A stretch of 64,000 bases of DNA, taken from Paracoccus albicereus. GTDB taxonomy: Bacteria > Pseudomonadota > Alphaproteobacteria > Rhodobacterales > Rhodobacteraceae. Below the pieces are notes generated by a model. That model ran no database searches, was not told the DNA's origin, and worked only from the letters and a program-made list of their open reading frames with translations. Shown here piece by piece: positions 1 through 9,295 of this stretch. Numbering within the stretch: the stretch's first letter is position 1; each line of letters starts with the position of its first letter. Position numbers and translations under genes: made by a program. Where the stretch lies: positions 744,001-808,000 of the forward strand of contig NZ_JAKZEU010000002.1 of the NCBI RefSeq assembly GCF_024359525.1, read 5' to 3'.

Positions 1-319
1 GTTTTCCAAGAAAGTCGGTTCCACCAACAGCACGGCCCCTTGCTATTGTCTCAGCATCACCATTGCCGCTCGAGAAGATGATCGGAAGATCGCGAAACTG
101 CGGCATGTTGCGCAGCGACGTGCACACGTCATGGCCATCGATGCCCGGAAGCACGACGTCGAGGATCACGATATCCGGTTCGACATCAGGCGCGATTTCA
201 ATCGCCTCCTCGCCCGTCGTGGCGACGCAGACGTCGTAGTCGGAGCCTAGGAATGCGCCCAGAAGCTGCAGGTTGAAACTGGAATCGTCGACGATCAGGA
301 CAACCGGCTTCGTCGTCAT
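1..319 (-). CDS. Response regulator receiver protein (partial, C-terminus outside window)
   Basis: The first 106 residues of a CheY-like receiver domain are visible; the 3' end runs off the window. The acidic pair Asp11/Asp12, the phosphoacceptor Asp54 in LDVVLPG, the switch serine in PIIFSS and the Lys of the final FLGK fit the fold. Its ATG overlaps the stop of the hybrid kinase gene (ATGA, 316-319), so it is translationally coupled and is probably the output partner of that kinase's Hpt domain. Whether an output domain follows the receiver cannot be told. Confidence 0.9.
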   Translation of the reverse strand, partial: MTTKPVVLIVDDSSFNLQLLGAFLGSDYDVCVATTGEEAIEIAPDVEPDIVILDVVLPGIDGHDVCTSLRNMPQFRDLPIIFSSGNGDAETIARGRAVGGTDFLGK

Positions 320-2775
320 GCCGACTTGTCCCTACGTTTCGGGAAGGTGCCTGGATGGCTGAGGTTCAGCGCTTCCAAGGCCAAGTCGAAATCACGCGAC
401 GCAATGGCCTGAAGGGCGGGATGGTCCTGGCGTGCCTGCGCGTCGAGACCCAAAGCGTGCGCGTAGGCGTCGAAAGCCTGCTCGGCGGTCAGGCTGCGAC
501 GTCGAAGCACGCGCACCAGCGCATCGCGTGCCAGGTCGACCGCGTCCTGCTCGCCACGGACGCCACCCGCGCCTTGGGAAGTATTGATCGTGCGAACCGT
601 AGGTTCCAGGGTCTGAGCTGCCGCGAGGGCAGGATCGAGAGCTTCCGCCAGCGCGGCGATCAAATTGTCTGTCTCACCGGTTTCGTCCGAAGTGGCAGCC
701 CTCTCCAGCAACGCGGCAACGTCCGCCACACTCGACAGGGTCAACGTCGCGGCGACACCCTTCAGGCTGTGGGCAAGTCGAGATGCCTCCGCCAGTTCAC
801 CCGCACTGATCAGCCGGGACAAATCTGACGGAGCGCTGGCATAGGTTTGGGCGAAACTGGCGATCAGGCGACGCAGCAAGGCCGGATTGCCGTTGGTCCT
901 GTCCAGCGCCAGCCCCAAGTCGAAGGGTGCAAGATCGGCCGGCAATGTGACGAAGGCATCGTCGCCAGCCAAAGGCACGACATTGTGGCTCATCGGCTGC
1001 GGGATTGTCTTGCGGGCGCCGCGCTGAAACCAGTGGTTCAGACGCGCGATCAGCAGTTTCGGATCGATCGGTTTGGCTATGTGATCGTTCATTCCTGCTG
1101 CGAGGCATCTGCGACGCTCTTCGTCGAACGTGTGAGCCGTCAGCGCGATGATGGGCAACTGATCGGCACTCCAGACCTTTCGGATTTCAGTCGTGGCATC
1201 GATTCCGTCCATTTCCGGCATCTGCACGTCCATCAGGATCGCCGCGTAACGCTGGCCGGAATGTCCCACCATGTCGCAGGCCACACGACCGTTCGCGGCA
1301 CATTCGACCAACAATCCCGCATTGCCGAGAAGACCGACGCCGATCTCGCGATTGATCTCGTTGTCGTCGACCAGAAGCACGCAAAGATCACGGAAGCGCG
1401 GATCGATCACATGCACGATCTCATTCTTCGATGCTGGGCGACCAGGCATGGCTGCCTTATCCCGCATCGGGGCAGAGGCACCCGTGTCAACCCGCTCAAA
1501 AGGGATCATGAAGGTGAAGACGCTGCCAAGATCGGCAATGCTTTCGACCCTGATCCAGCCGCCCATCTGTTCGACGATCTGTCGGCTTATGGCGAGACCA
1601 AGACCGGTACCGCCGTATTGCCGCGTCGTGGAACTGTCGGCCTGACTGAAGGCGGTGAAAAGCCGCGACTGTTCTTCGGCGCTCATCCCGATGCCGTTGT
1701 CGCGAACGGCGATCTGGACCGATACCGTGTCGTCGGTCCATTCATCGCAGCGCACGGTGACGACGATCGTCCCGGTGCGCCCGAACTTCACGGCGTTGCT
1801 GAGAAGGTTCAGCAAAACCTGATCGAAACGCATCTGATCGCCTGAGAGCCGATCCGGGACATTGGTCAGATAGTTGACCTCGATACCCAGTCCACGCTCT
1901 TCAGCGGAATCGCGGACGAGCGCGATCTGGTTGTCGATCGCTTCGACAAGGTCGAACTCGCGCCGCTCAAGGATCAGCTTGCCCGCCTCGTTCTTCGAAA
2001 AGTCCAGAAGGTCGTTGATCAACCGAAGCAGTGTCGAGCCCGCGCCATGAATCTTGCGAACCTGGTTCATCTGTTCAGGCGTCAGCGGCGCGCGCTGCAG
2101 GATATGGCTGAAGCCGAGGATTGCGTTGATCGGCGTGCGGATTTCATGACTGACATTGGCGAGAAAGATGCTTTTCACGCGCGTCGATTCCTCGGCCTCA
2201 AGCGTCCGCTCCTTCAAAGCGACGCTGGTCGCGACGATCTCTTCGCTCATTCGATGGATGCGCTCGAACGCCTGCAGGACCTTGCCGCTGACCCAGATCA
2301 GGACGGCTGCCTGAAACGCCACGATCGCTGCGTGCAGCAGGACGCGGGCCAGATTGCCTTCTCCGGGAAAGACCGCGAGTGGCAGGACATAGAGCAGGAT
2401 CAGGTGATGTAGCGATGTCGCGATTGCAGACAGCACGATGGTCGCGCGGTCGAACCAGCCGATGCTCAGCGCCATCATCGCGAAAAAATACATGTGCATG
2501 TCCATCTGCCACGGCTTGCGCGCGAAAAGCATCAGCAGGATCGCGGGCAGGCACATCATGATGATCGCGGACAGGTTGCGCGTCACAGCCGCGTGTCCGT
2601 AAAGCAGCCAGCTCGCGTGATAGATCATCGCAAGAAGCGTTCCCGCAAGGGCAGCGGGAAGGGCCGCCCCGGTGGTCGTCCAGCCTGCGAAGGCCAGAAG
2701 GGGAACGTGGGCCCAGATCAGCCAGCACAGCAGCCGGCCGAACCCCTCGCGCAGCTGCAGAATCTGTGGGCTCAT
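316..2775 (-). CDS. Membrane hybrid histidine kinase (HisKA-HATPase-REC-Hpt)
   Basis: This 819-residue phosphorelay kinase begins with about five or six hydrophobic segments (residues 15-165) and little periplasmic loop, so it may sense something in or near the membrane. HisKA has the H-box SHEIRTP with His210. The HATPase has an N-box near 320-330 and G-boxes DNGIGM and GGTGLGL (359-393). A receiver domain follows with Asp470/Asp471, acceptor Asp516 and Lys568, and a C-terminal Hpt with His669 in AHSLKG. The start chosen is the ATG overlapping the stop of the upstream small membrane protein (2772-2775); a longer frame to 2907 exists but runs through that gene. Phosphate flow His-Asp-His to the adjacent response regulator is inferred from the domain order. 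The signal is unknown. Confidence 0.93.
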   Translation of the reverse strand: MSPQILQLREGFGRLLCWLIWAHVPLLAFAGWTTTGAALPAALAGTLLAMIYHASWLLYGHAAVTRNLSAIIMMCLPAILLMLFARKPWQMDMHMYFFAMMALSIGWFDRATIVLSAIATSLHHLILLYVLPLAVFPGEGNLARVLLHAAIVAFQAAVLIWVSGKVLQAFERIHRMSEEIVATSVALKERTLEAEESTRVKSIFLANVSHEIRTPINAILGFSHILQRAPLTPEQMNQVRKIHGAGSTLLRLINDLLDFSKNEAGKLILERREFDLVEAIDNQIALVRDSAEERGLGIEVNYLTNVPDRLSGDQMRFDQVLLNLLSNAVKFGRTGTIVVTVRCDEWTDDTVSVQIAVRDNGIGMSAEEQSRLFTAFSQADSSTTRQYGGTGLGLAISRQIVEQMGGWIRVESIADLGSVFTFMIPFERVDTGASAPMRDKAAMPGRPASKNEIVHVIDPRFRDLCVLLVDDNEINREIGVGLLGNAGLLVECAANGRVACDMVGHSGQRYAAILMDVQMPEMDGIDATTEIRKVWSADQLPIIALTAHTFDEERRRCLAAGMNDHIAKPIDPKLLIARLNHWFQRGARKTIPQPMSHNVVPLAGDDAFVTLPADLAPFDLGLALDRTNGNPALLRRLIASFAQTYASAPSDLSRLISAGELAEASRLAHSLKGVAATLTLSSVADVAALLERAATSDETGETDNLIAALAEALDPALAAAQTLEPTVRTINTSQGAGGVRGEQDAVDLARDALVRVLRRRSLTAEQAFDAYAHALGLDAQARQDHPALQAIASRDFDLALEALNLSHPGTFPKRRDKSA

Positions 2776-3149
2776 GACCGCACCTCGACCGTTCCGAAAC
2801 ATCCGGGAATGTTCGGCAGCGCCCAGACCATCCAAGCCCCTGACGCGCGCATCGACATGGCGAAATCGGGCGCGTCCGAAACCGCGTAAAGGCCGCGGCT
2901 GAACCACGTGAATCCGGTCACGCCGCCCCCGTGTTGATAGACCGCATCCATCACCGTCGCGGCATCGACGCTGTCACGCATGACCACCAGATAGCGCCCC
3001 CTCGCATCCGCGCGCGCCACCGTGGCGATGACCAGGGACCCGATACCTATGACCAGCAGCAGGATCGCCGGAAGCATGCTGAAAAGCGGATTGAACGAAC
3101 TCGCCCGCCGTCTGGGCCCATCATTCTTCGCCCCGGTGTGCCTTATCAC
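2772..3149 (-). CDS. Small single-pass membrane protein, first gene of kinase operon
   Basis: This 125-residue protein has no family I can name. It has a basic N-terminus (PRRRASS), one hydrophobic helix at about residues 25-46 (MLPAILLLVIGIGSLVIATV) and a compact C-terminal domain of about 75 residues that would lie outside the cytoplasm, with two late cysteine/tryptophan-rich turns (WMVWALPNIPGCF). It overlaps the hybrid kinase by four bases (ATGA) and appears to be first in the operon. The coupling suggests an accessory sensor or modulator of the kinase. The start at 3149 is the only good in-frame ATG, but its ribosome site is weak. Confidence 0.7.
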   Translation of the reverse strand: MIRHTGAKNDGPRRRASSFNPLFSMLPAILLLVIGIGSLVIATVARADARGRYLVVMRDSVDAATVMDAVYQHGGGVTGFTWFSRGLYAVSDAPDFAMSMRASGAWMVWALPNIPGCFGTVEVRS

Positions 3150-3204
3150 GCTTCCGACCCCTGCATCATGGAAGGGTCAGTCTTAGGGACATGATCGAAA
3201 ACAG

Positions 3205-3214
3205 GCGTTAACGC
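3205..3214. promoter_or_regulatory. Perfect 10-bp palindrome upstream of signalling operon
   Basis: GCGTTAACGC is a perfect palindrome in the 127-base gap between cysA and the signalling operon, 55 bases upstream of the small membrane protein start. An AACGTT lies nearby (about 3240). It could be an operator for the operon, or a chance palindrome. No clear sigma-70 boxes are seen. Confidence 0.3.
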
Positions 3215-3276
3215 TCTGCGGGAATCCCCTTCAAGTTTTAACGTTATTGGACGACAGCCAATGTTCGCACGGACCG

Positions 3277-3996
3277 TCAGGCGCTGACGAAGTTGCGCAC
3301 GAAGGCGGTCGCAGGGCGTTCGCGGATGTCCAGGGGTCGGCCGATCTGTTCGATCCGACCCATCGACATGACGACGACCAGATCTGCAAGCTCCATCGCT
3401 TCGTCCTGATCGTGGGTGACGAAAACGGTGGTAAGCCCGGTTTCGTCGTGAATGTCGCGCAAGCCCTGCCGCAGCTCTTTTCGGACCTTGGCGTCCAGCG
3501 CGCCGAACGGTTCGTCCAGCAGCAGCATCCGCGGCTCGATGGCAAGCGCGCGGGCCAGCGCGACCCGCTGGCGTTGTCCGCCGGAAAGCTGCGTTGGATA
3601 ACGACCGCCAATGTCGGGAAGTTGGATCAGGTCCAGCAGCTTCGTCACCCTTCGCGCAATCTCGGTTCTGTTTGGCCGAATGGCGCGGGGTCGCGCAGCA
3701 AGACCGTAAGCGATGTTGTCGAAGACGGTCATGTGCCGAAACAGCGCATAGCTTTGGAAAACAAAGCCCGCGCGACGTTCCTGCACGCTGAGGCCGGTCG
3801 CGTCCCGTCCATCGAAAAGAACGCGCCCCGATGTCGGAAACTCCAAACCTCCAAGGATGCGGAGCAATGTCGTCTTGCCCGAACCTGACGGTCCCAGAAG
3901 CGCGACCAGCGTCCCCGACGGGATCGACAGCGTCACCGGGTGAAGGGCTCGTGAGACGCCAAATTCCTTGGAGATTTCGTCGATATGGATGTCCAT
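3277..3996 (-). CDS. cysA: Sulfate/thiosulfate ABC transporter ATP-binding protein
   Basis: This is the 239-residue ATPase of the sulfate importer, hydrolysing ATP at the inner face of the membrane to drive CysT/CysW. Walker A (GPSGSGKTT), Q-loop (FVFQSYALF), ABC signature (LSGGQRQR), Walker B ([12 protein letters not shown]) and the H-loop (VTHDQDEA) are all present. It is shorter than typical CysA proteins (about 340-360 residues) because it stops soon after the nucleotide domain and lacks the C-terminal regulatory TOBE region. The start MDIHIDEI at 3996 follows a GAGGA ribosome site; the open frame extends further but into cysW. It is last in the sbp-cysT-cysW-cysA operon, 16 bases after cysW. 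Confidence 0.93.
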   Translation of the reverse strand: MDIHIDEISKEFGVSRALHPVTLSIPSGTLVALLGPSGSGKTTLLRILGGLEFPTSGRVLFDGRDATGLSVQERRAGFVFQSYALFRHMTVFDNIAYGLAARPRAIRPNRTEIARRVTKLLDLIQLPDIGGRYPTQLSGGQRQRVALARALAIEPRMLLLDEPFGALDAKVRKELRQGLRDIHDETGLTTVFVTHDQDEAMELADLVVVMSMGRIEQIGRPLDIRERPATAFVRNFVSA

Positions 3997-4012
3997 GGCC
4001 AGGTTTCCTCGA

Positions 4013-4909
4013 TCAATGCCTGTGGTTCGCGGCCAGCGCATCGGCGTGGCGCAGTTCAAGCGCGGTCTTCAGCAGCAAGGTCAGAAGGGCGAAGCCGGTC
4101 AGCAGCGCCGCCATCGAAAAGGCCGCGACCGAGAGGTATTCGTTGTAGAGCATCTCGATCGTGATCGGCATGGTCGCGGTCTGGCCGCGGATCTTGCCTG
4201 AGACGACGGCGACGGCACCGAATTCACCCATTGCGCGGGCGGTGCAGAGAAGCGTGCCGTACAGCAGCGCCCAGCGGATGTTCGGCAGCGTCACGGTATG
4301 AAACACCCGCCAGCCCGAGGCGCCGAGTGTCAGGGCCGCCTCTTCCTCGGCCCTGCCCTGTTCGGTCATGACGGGGATCAGTTCGCGCGCGACGAAGGGG
4401 AACGTCACGAAGACAGTGGCAAGCACAATGCCGGGGATGGCAAAGACGATCGGCAGGTCATGTGCAACCAGCCAGCCGCCGATCAGCGAATTGGCCCCGA
4501 ACAGCAGCACGATGCACAGGCCCGCGACAACAGGACTGACCGAGAATGGCAGGTCGATCAGCGTGATCAGAAACGCCTTGCCGCGAAAGTCGAATTTGGT
4601 GATCAGCCAGGCGGCCGCGATCCCGAACACGGCGTTCAGGGGCATGGCGATGGCCGTGATCGTCAGCGTCAGCCTGATCGCCGATTGCGCGTCGCGATTG
4701 CCGAGGCTTTCGATGGCCGCCGCCCAGCCATCTGCAAGCGCCTCTGTAAACACCACGATCAATGGTGCGAAGACCAGGATTGCGAGGCCACTGACGGTAA
4801 GCAGGATCAAGGCCGTTCGAGCGGCGGGCGTTTCTTCGGTGGGCTTGCGGTAGGATGCTGGCCGAGCCGAGCGGGCTGCTCCGGGCCGATGCAAGGACGC
4901 GTCAGACAT
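4013..4909 (-). CDS. cysW: Sulfate ABC transporter permease CysW
   Basis: This 298-residue inner-membrane permease has about six transmembrane helices and the binding-protein-dependent transport (EAA) loop near [20 protein letters not shown] (about residues 195-215), which docks on CysA. Its N-terminal 30 residues are polar and basic. It overlaps cysT by eight bases and precedes cysA. It forms the heterodimeric channel with CysT. Confidence 0.95.
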   Translation of the reverse strand: MSDASLHRPGAARSARPASYRKPTEETPAARTALILLTVSGLAILVFAPLIVVFTEALADGWAAAIESLGNRDAQSAIRLTLTITAIAMPLNAVFGIAAAWLITKFDFRGKAFLITLIDLPFSVSPVVAGLCIVLLFGANSLIGGWLVAHDLPIVFAIPGIVLATVFVTFPFVARELIPVMTEQGRAEEEAALTLGASGWRVFHTVTLPNIRWALLYGTLLCTARAMGEFGAVAVVSGKIRGQTATMPITIEMLYNEYLSVAAFSMAALLTGFALLTLLLKTALELRHADALAANHRH

Positions 4910-5735
4910 GACCGATCCTTTTGCGACTGAATATCTGGATGAGGTTGATGACCAGAAGCATCGCGAACGACATCAGCAGCATCGCGATACCGATAGCCCC
5001 GGCAGCATCATAGTTGAACTCTTCAAGCTGAATGACGATCAGCAGGGGCGCGATCTCGGTCCGCAGCGGAATGTTTCCCGCGATGAAGATGACCGAGCCG
5101 TATTCGCCAACCGCGCGCGCGAGCGCTAGGGCGAAGCCCGTCAACGCGGCCGGGGTCAGCATCGGCAAGATCACATGCCGAAGCGTGTGGCTGCGCGATG
5201 CACCCAGGGTCGCGCTGGCTTCCTCGACCTCGGGATCGATCTCTTCGATCACCGGCTGGACTGTGCGCGTCACGAAAGGCAGTCCGACGAAAACAAGGGC
5301 CAGGAAAATCCCCCACTGCGTATAGGCGATCTTCCAGCCGATCTGCTGTGCGAGCGAACCGAATACGCCATTTGGGGCGTAAAGCGCTGTCAGGGCGATT
5401 CCGGCCACGGCGGTCGGCAAGGCAAAAGGCAGATCGACCGCCGCATCGATGATCCGGCGTCCCGGAAAGCGGTAGCGGACCAAAACCCAGGCCAGCAGGA
5501 CACCGAAGACCAGATTGAACAGCGCTGCGAACAGCGCCATGCGGAACGACAGAAACAGTGCCGCCCAGACCCGCTCGCGGTGAACCGTGTCCCAAATGTT
5601 GGCGAGGCCGAATTGGGCGCCCTGCATCAACAGCGCGCCGATCGGCAAAAGGACGACGATGGACAGCATGGTCAGTGTGATCCCGGCCGAAAGGCCGAGA
5701 CCGGGCATCGCCGTCCGCTGAACGAGGGGGCGCAT
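4902..5735 (-). CDS. cysT: Sulfate ABC transporter permease CysT (CysU)
   Basis: This 277-residue permease of the sulfate importer has about six membrane helices and an EAA loop (EASATLGASRSHTLRHVILP, about residues 175-195). The ATG at 5735 overlaps the last base of the sbp stop; a GTG one codon upstream (5738) also overlaps it. Either start gives the same protein apart from one residue. It sits between the binding protein and cysW in the usual order. Confidence 0.95.
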   Translation of the reverse strand: MRPLVQRTAMPGLGLSAGITLTMLSIVVLLPIGALLMQGAQFGLANIWDTVHRERVWAALFLSFRMALFAALFNLVFGVLLAWVLVRYRFPGRRIIDAAVDLPFALPTAVAGIALTALYAPNGVFGSLAQQIGWKIAYTQWGIFLALVFVGLPFVTRTVQPVIEEIDPEVEEASATLGASRSHTLRHVILPMLTPAALTGFALALARAVGEYGSVIFIAGNIPLRTEIAPLLIVIQLEEFNYDAAGAIGIAMLLMSFAMLLVINLIQIFSRKRIGHV

Positions 5736-6781
5736 CACTTAGAGGCCGTGTCAGCGTTCGTGTAGATCTGGTCGAAGATGCCGCCGTCGCCGAAGTGTTC
5801 GGGCTGCGCCTTCTTCCAGCCACCGAAGTGATCGATGCCAACGAGTTCCAGGTCCGGGAAGCGGGCGACATCCTCGGGATCGGCGGCGCTGTCGTCCCAG
5901 GCCCTGTAGAAATGCTTGTAGGCGAGCGCCTGACCTTCGGGCGAATAAAGAAAGTCCACATAGGCCGTCGCCAGTTCGCGCTGGTCCTCATCGGCAATGT
6001 TGCCTTCCACCAGTGCCACGGGCGGTTCGGCCAGAACACTGACCGAGGGAACGACGATGTCGAACTGATCCTCGCCGATTTCCTCCAGCGCCAGATAAGC
6101 CTCGTTCTCCCAAGCCAGCAGAACGTCTCCGATCCCACGTTGCGCAAAGGTCGTGGTGGCGCCGCGCGCGCCGGTGTCGAGCACCGGAACATGCCTGTAA
6201 AGCTGGCCAACGAAATCCTGCGGATCCTGGCCGTTCCTTTCAGCCCAGGCCCAGGCAGCTAGGTAGTTCCAGCGCGCACCGCCGGACGTCTTGGGATTGG
6301 GCGTGATCACCTCGACCCCGTCTTTCAGCAGATCGCCCCAATCGTTCAGACCCTTGGGGTTCCCCTCGCGGACGAGGAACACGATCGTCGATGTGTAGGG
6401 GCTGGAATTATGGGGCAGCTTCGATTGCCAGTCCTCTGGCAGCTTGCCGGTTTCCGCAATCTTGTCGATATCGGATGCCAGCGCCAGCGTGACGACCTGC
6501 GCATCAAGACCGTCGATGACGGCACGAGCCTGCGACCCTGATCCGCCATGGCTGGTCTCGATATCGGGCGCGTCGTGACCGTCTGCCTGCCATTTCGCGG
6601 CAAAGGCTTCGTTCACCTCGCGATAAAGCTCGCGCGTCGGATCGTAGCTGACATTCAGGAGGCTTTGAGCGCTCGCATCGTGAGCGAGTGTCAGCAAGCC
6701 GGCCATGGCCAGGGCGGCCACCGAGAAAGACCGGGCTGCTCGTGTCGGCAGAGTGAGGTCTGCAAAGCGATTGTCGGACAT
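5735..6781 (-). CDS. sbp: Periplasmic sulfate-binding protein
   Basis: This 348-residue periplasmic solute-binding protein delivers sulfate or thiosulfate to CysT/CysW. A Tat-like or long Sec signal (TRAARSF, hydrophobic core, cleavage after HDASA) is followed by the family start [13 protein letters not shown]. The [12 protein letters not shown] loop and the TSGGARW motif of sulfate-binding proteins are present. The ATG at 6781 is preceded by GGAGAG at good spacing; a TTG four codons upstream is less likely. It is first gene of the operon, with two inverted repeats upstream. Confidence 0.95.
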   Translation of the reverse strand: MSDNRFADLTLPTRAARSFSVAALAMAGLLTLAHDASAQSLLNVSYDPTRELYREVNEAFAAKWQADGHDAPDIETSHGGSGSQARAVIDGLDAQVVTLALASDIDKIAETGKLPEDWQSKLPHNSSPYTSTIVFLVREGNPKGLNDWGDLLKDGVEVITPNPKTSGGARWNYLAAWAWAERNGQDPQDFVGQLYRHVPVLDTGARGATTTFAQRGIGDVLLAWENEAYLALEEIGEDQFDIVVPSVSVLAEPPVALVEGNIADEDQRELATAYVDFLYSPEGQALAYKHFYRAWDDSAADPEDVARFPDLELVGIDHFGGWKKAQPEHFGDGGIFDQIYTNADTASK

Positions 6782-6825
6782 GGTGCTCTCCAAGATTTCG
6801 CGTCATCGACTTAGACACCGAAATA

Positions 6826-6842
6826 ACGACAGATGAAGTCGT
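6826..6842. promoter_or_regulatory. Inverted repeat upstream of sulfate transport operon
   Basis: ACGAC (6826-6830) and GTCGT (6838-6842) form an inverted repeat with a 7-base spacer, 45 bases upstream of the sbp start in an AT-rich stretch. It could be an operator of the sulfate operon. The regulator is unknown. Confidence 0.4.
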
Positions 6843-6861
6843 GTTAATCAAGATAAAAATA

Positions 6862-6878
6862 ACGATAGATTTTATCGT
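6862..6878. promoter_or_regulatory. Second inverted repeat upstream of sulfate transport operon
   Basis: ACGATA (6862-6867) and TATCGT (6873-6878) are perfect 6-base arms around a 5-base spacer, centred 36 bases from the first repeat in the same AT-rich promoter region. Similar architecture of both sites suggests a dimeric regulator bound at two positions. Confidence 0.45.
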
Positions 6879-6980
6879 GATAGAGGCTGCCGATTTGGAC
6901 GCGTCTGCTTGGAATCATGCCTTTGACGGCGGCATGCGCCCAGACTCGTCTCGCGCGACGAGGGAGGTGAGTGAATGCAG

Positions 6981-7018
6981 AAAGCCGTCGCGACTGCTCC
7001 AAAGCAAACGCGACGGCT
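6981..7018 (-). terminator. Strong hairpin after TonB receptor (likely terminator)
   Basis: Perfect 10-base arms AGCCGTCGCG (6983-6992) and CGCGACGGCT (7009-7018) enclose a 16-base loop. Read on the minus strand the stem ends in a short TTTC run, 45 bases beyond the receptor stop. A smaller hairpin (CTCGTC/GACGAG, 6945-6962) follows. Together they probably end the siderophore operon before the sulfate promoter. Confidence 0.6.
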
Positions 7019-7062
7019 GAACTGACAGTGGTCGAGACGGCTTCGCTACCGCATGACCGGCC

Positions 7063-9174
7063 CTACCAGCGATGGCGCAGGGTTGCGGCGATCGTCCGTC
7101 CCGGATTGTAGTAATCGGCCGTTCCCCGCCCGACGACGTGCTTTTCGTCCAGGAGGTTGTTCACGTTGATCGCAAGCTCCGTCTCGGGCGTGATCGCGTA
7201 GCTGTAGGCCGCGTCGAGCAGGGTCGTCGCCTCGCTTCGACCATTCTGGTTCTGCGTGGTGAAGTAGTAGGCACCCGTGTACCGCGCGCCAATCCCGAAC
7301 GTCATGTCCCCACGCTGACCAGCGCCGGGATGCGTGTAGTCCAGCCACAGTGACGCGATGTGGTTCGGCACGACCCCGACTTCGTTACCGATGACATCGA
7401 CCCCGAACACGGGGGCAGAATTCAGAACCTCTGAGTCGGCGTAGGAATAGGCGGCGATCATGTCGATCCTGTCGTTCAGTTCCGCCTTCGTCTCCAGATC
7501 GAGGCCGCGAACCCTGATCTCGCCCACCAGCGACCGCTCCAGCGTGTCGGGATCGGCCACGCTGATGTTCGTCTTGCTCAGATCGTAAAGCGCCGCACTG
7601 AACAGCGCGTTCGTTCCAACCGGCTCATACTTCACGCCGATCTCGTATTGCTCGCCACGTTCGGGCTCGACACCGAGCGAGGGCGGGGCCACCGACTCGG
7701 CGTAGCTCAGGTAAGCCGAAATCTCCGGTGTAATCTTGTAGGTCAGGGCGCCGCGGACAGAGGTTTCCGCAAAATCGTCAGACGATGTCGTCCCGGTGAG
7801 GCCATCGTTCTCTGTGATATCCAGCCGATCATGACGAGCGCCGATCGTCGCGATGACCTTGTCGCTGAAGGACATGTTCTGCTGCACGAAGATGGCCTTC
7901 GTCGTGCTGTCCCTGTCGAGATCCTGATATTGCGACAGGCTGACAGGCGCGCCGCTGTAGCTTGGATCGCGCGGGTCGATGGGGCTACCCGCCGCGAAAA
8001 AGCTGGATTGGGCGGACGACACGTCGCGAAACTCCAGACCGACAAGCGTGCTGCTGTCGAAGGCCGCAAAGCTGCGGTCATATTGGAGGATGACGTCGCC
8101 GGCGACCTCTTCGGCCTCTCCCTCCTGCGCGATGTAGCCACGCGGCACCGGGAACGTGCCGTCGTCGCCGCTGATATAGACATAGCCATAGTCGTCGGCG
8201 GTGTCGCTGTAGCGAAGGTTCGATCGCAGGGTCAGACCGTCGCCGAAATCATGTTCCGCAATAAGGTTGGCGGTCGATCTTTCGACGTTGAGATAGTTGA
8301 AATCCGGCTCGCCCAGAAACAGGTCGCGGTCATAATCGCCAAAGCGCGGATAGCCCCCACTGTTCGGCGTCGCGTCACGGTCCAGATAGTCCACGATCAG
8401 GCTGATCGAGGTCGCCTCGCTTGGTTGCCATGTCAGACCGCCCATCAGGAAGGTCTCGTCATCGCGCGAGAAGTCGTATTCCCGGTCGGCATCCTGCAGC
8501 TTGCCCGTCAGGCGATAGGCCCACGTCGCGTCCGGCGTCAGCGCGTCGCCGATATCGAAGCCGAACTCCTTTCGGTCGTCTGAGCCGACGGTCCCGAAAG
8601 CTTCGGCGATGCGCTCTGCGCGCGGCCGCTTGGTGACGAAGTTGATCGAGCCGCCCGGGTCGGCAACACCGAACAAGGTCGAGTTGGCGCCGCGTATCAC
8701 CTCGATCCGCTCATAAGCCAGCGGTTCTTCGCGGATACCGCGCATCGAGCCCAGCGTCAGACCGTCACGATAGGTCGAGGCCTGGAAACCCCTGATCGAA
8801 TAGTAATCGTTCCGATCGTCGGTGCCGTACTGATCAGTGATCGTCCCTGCGGTGTATTCCAGCGCGTCCTCCAGCGTCCTTGCGTCCCGGCGCTGGATTT
8901 CCTTTTGCGTGATGACCGAAACTGAAGCCGGCGTATCGAGGATGTTGGTCGCCACCTTGCCGCCGACCTGGAACTCATGGGCAACGATCGTGTTCGCGTC
9001 GTCGTCGGCGCCCGTGGCCTCGATGGTGATCGCAGGCAGACGGATGACCGGAGAAATCCGCCCATCACCATCGGTGGCGGCGTCCTGAGCATGGATCGTG
9101 GTGGGAAGCGCGGTCAACGCGGTGCAGCAGGTCAGCACCGTACCGATGCGAAGGCGAGAGCGAAGAGCGGTCAT
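7063..9174 (-). CDS. TonB-dependent siderophore receptor
   Basis: This 703-residue outer-membrane ferric-siderophore receptor has a signal peptide (about residues 1-30, ending TIHAQ), a plug domain around TPASVSVITQKEIQRRDA with the SIRGF motif, and a 22-strand-type barrel ending in the aromatic terminus RHRW. The length is typical. It is the last gene of a minus-strand operon with a complete siderophore ABC importer, 121 bases after the ATPase gene, in a gap that contains a hairpin and could hold its own promoter. The start at 9174 follows GGGAAC; the longer open frame adds an unlikely N-terminus. The siderophore identity cannot be read from sequence. Confidence 0.94.
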   Translation of the reverse strand: MTALRSRLRIGTVLTCCTALTALPTTIHAQDAATDGDGRISPVIRLPAITIEATGADDDANTIVAHEFQVGGKVATNILDTPASVSVITQKEIQRRDARTLEDALEYTAGTITDQYGTDDRNDYYSIRGFQASTYRDGLTLGSMRGIREEPLAYERIEVIRGANSTLFGVADPGGSINFVTKRPRAERIAEAFGTVGSDDRKEFGFDIGDALTPDATWAYRLTGKLQDADREYDFSRDDETFLMGGLTWQPSEATSISLIVDYLDRDATPNSGGYPRFGDYDRDLFLGEPDFNYLNVERSTANLIAEHDFGDGLTLRSNLRYSDTADDYGYVYISGDDGTFPVPRGYIAQEGEAEEVAGDVILQYDRSFAAFDSSTLVGLEFRDVSSAQSSFFAAGSPIDPRDPSYSGAPVSLSQYQDLDRDSTTKAIFVQQNMSFSDKVIATIGARHDRLDITENDGLTGTTSSDDFAETSVRGALTYKITPEISAYLSYAESVAPPSLGVEPERGEQYEIGVKYEPVGTNALFSAALYDLSKTNISVADPDTLERSLVGEIRVRGLDLETKAELNDRIDMIAAYSYADSEVLNSAPVFGVDVIGNEVGVVPNHIASLWLDYTHPGAGQRGDMTFGIGARYTGAYYFTTQNQNGRSEATTLLDAAYSYAITPETELAINVNNLLDEKHVVGRGTADYYNPGRTIAATLRHRW

Positions 9175-9246
9175 GTTGAGTTCCCTACAGATTCTGTCGG
9201 GATTCAAGTCGCCCACGGGCGCGTGTGTGTCAACTTCACTGCAGCG

Positions 9247-9264
9247 GGCTGCAAGACCGCAGCC
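9247..9264 (-). promoter_or_regulatory. Hairpin between siderophore ATPase and receptor genes
   Basis: GGCTGC (9247-9252) and GCAGCC (9259-9264) form a perfect 6-base stem with a 6-base loop in the 121-base gap before the receptor start. There is no T-run, so it is more likely an mRNA processing or attenuation element than a terminator. Confidence 0.35.
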
Positions 9265-9295
9265 ACAGGTCGTTGCCAATAGGCGACAGTTTAAA

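Noticed and set aside
355..2902. Long plus-strand open frames opposite the hybrid kinase
   Set aside because: They mirror the codon structure of the minus-strand kinase and show no domain; they are GC-rich shadow frames.
3150..3276. EcfG or sigma-70 promoter before the signalling operon
   Set aside because: No GGAAC-N16-CGTT or convincing -35/-10 pair could be found; only the palindrome is reported.
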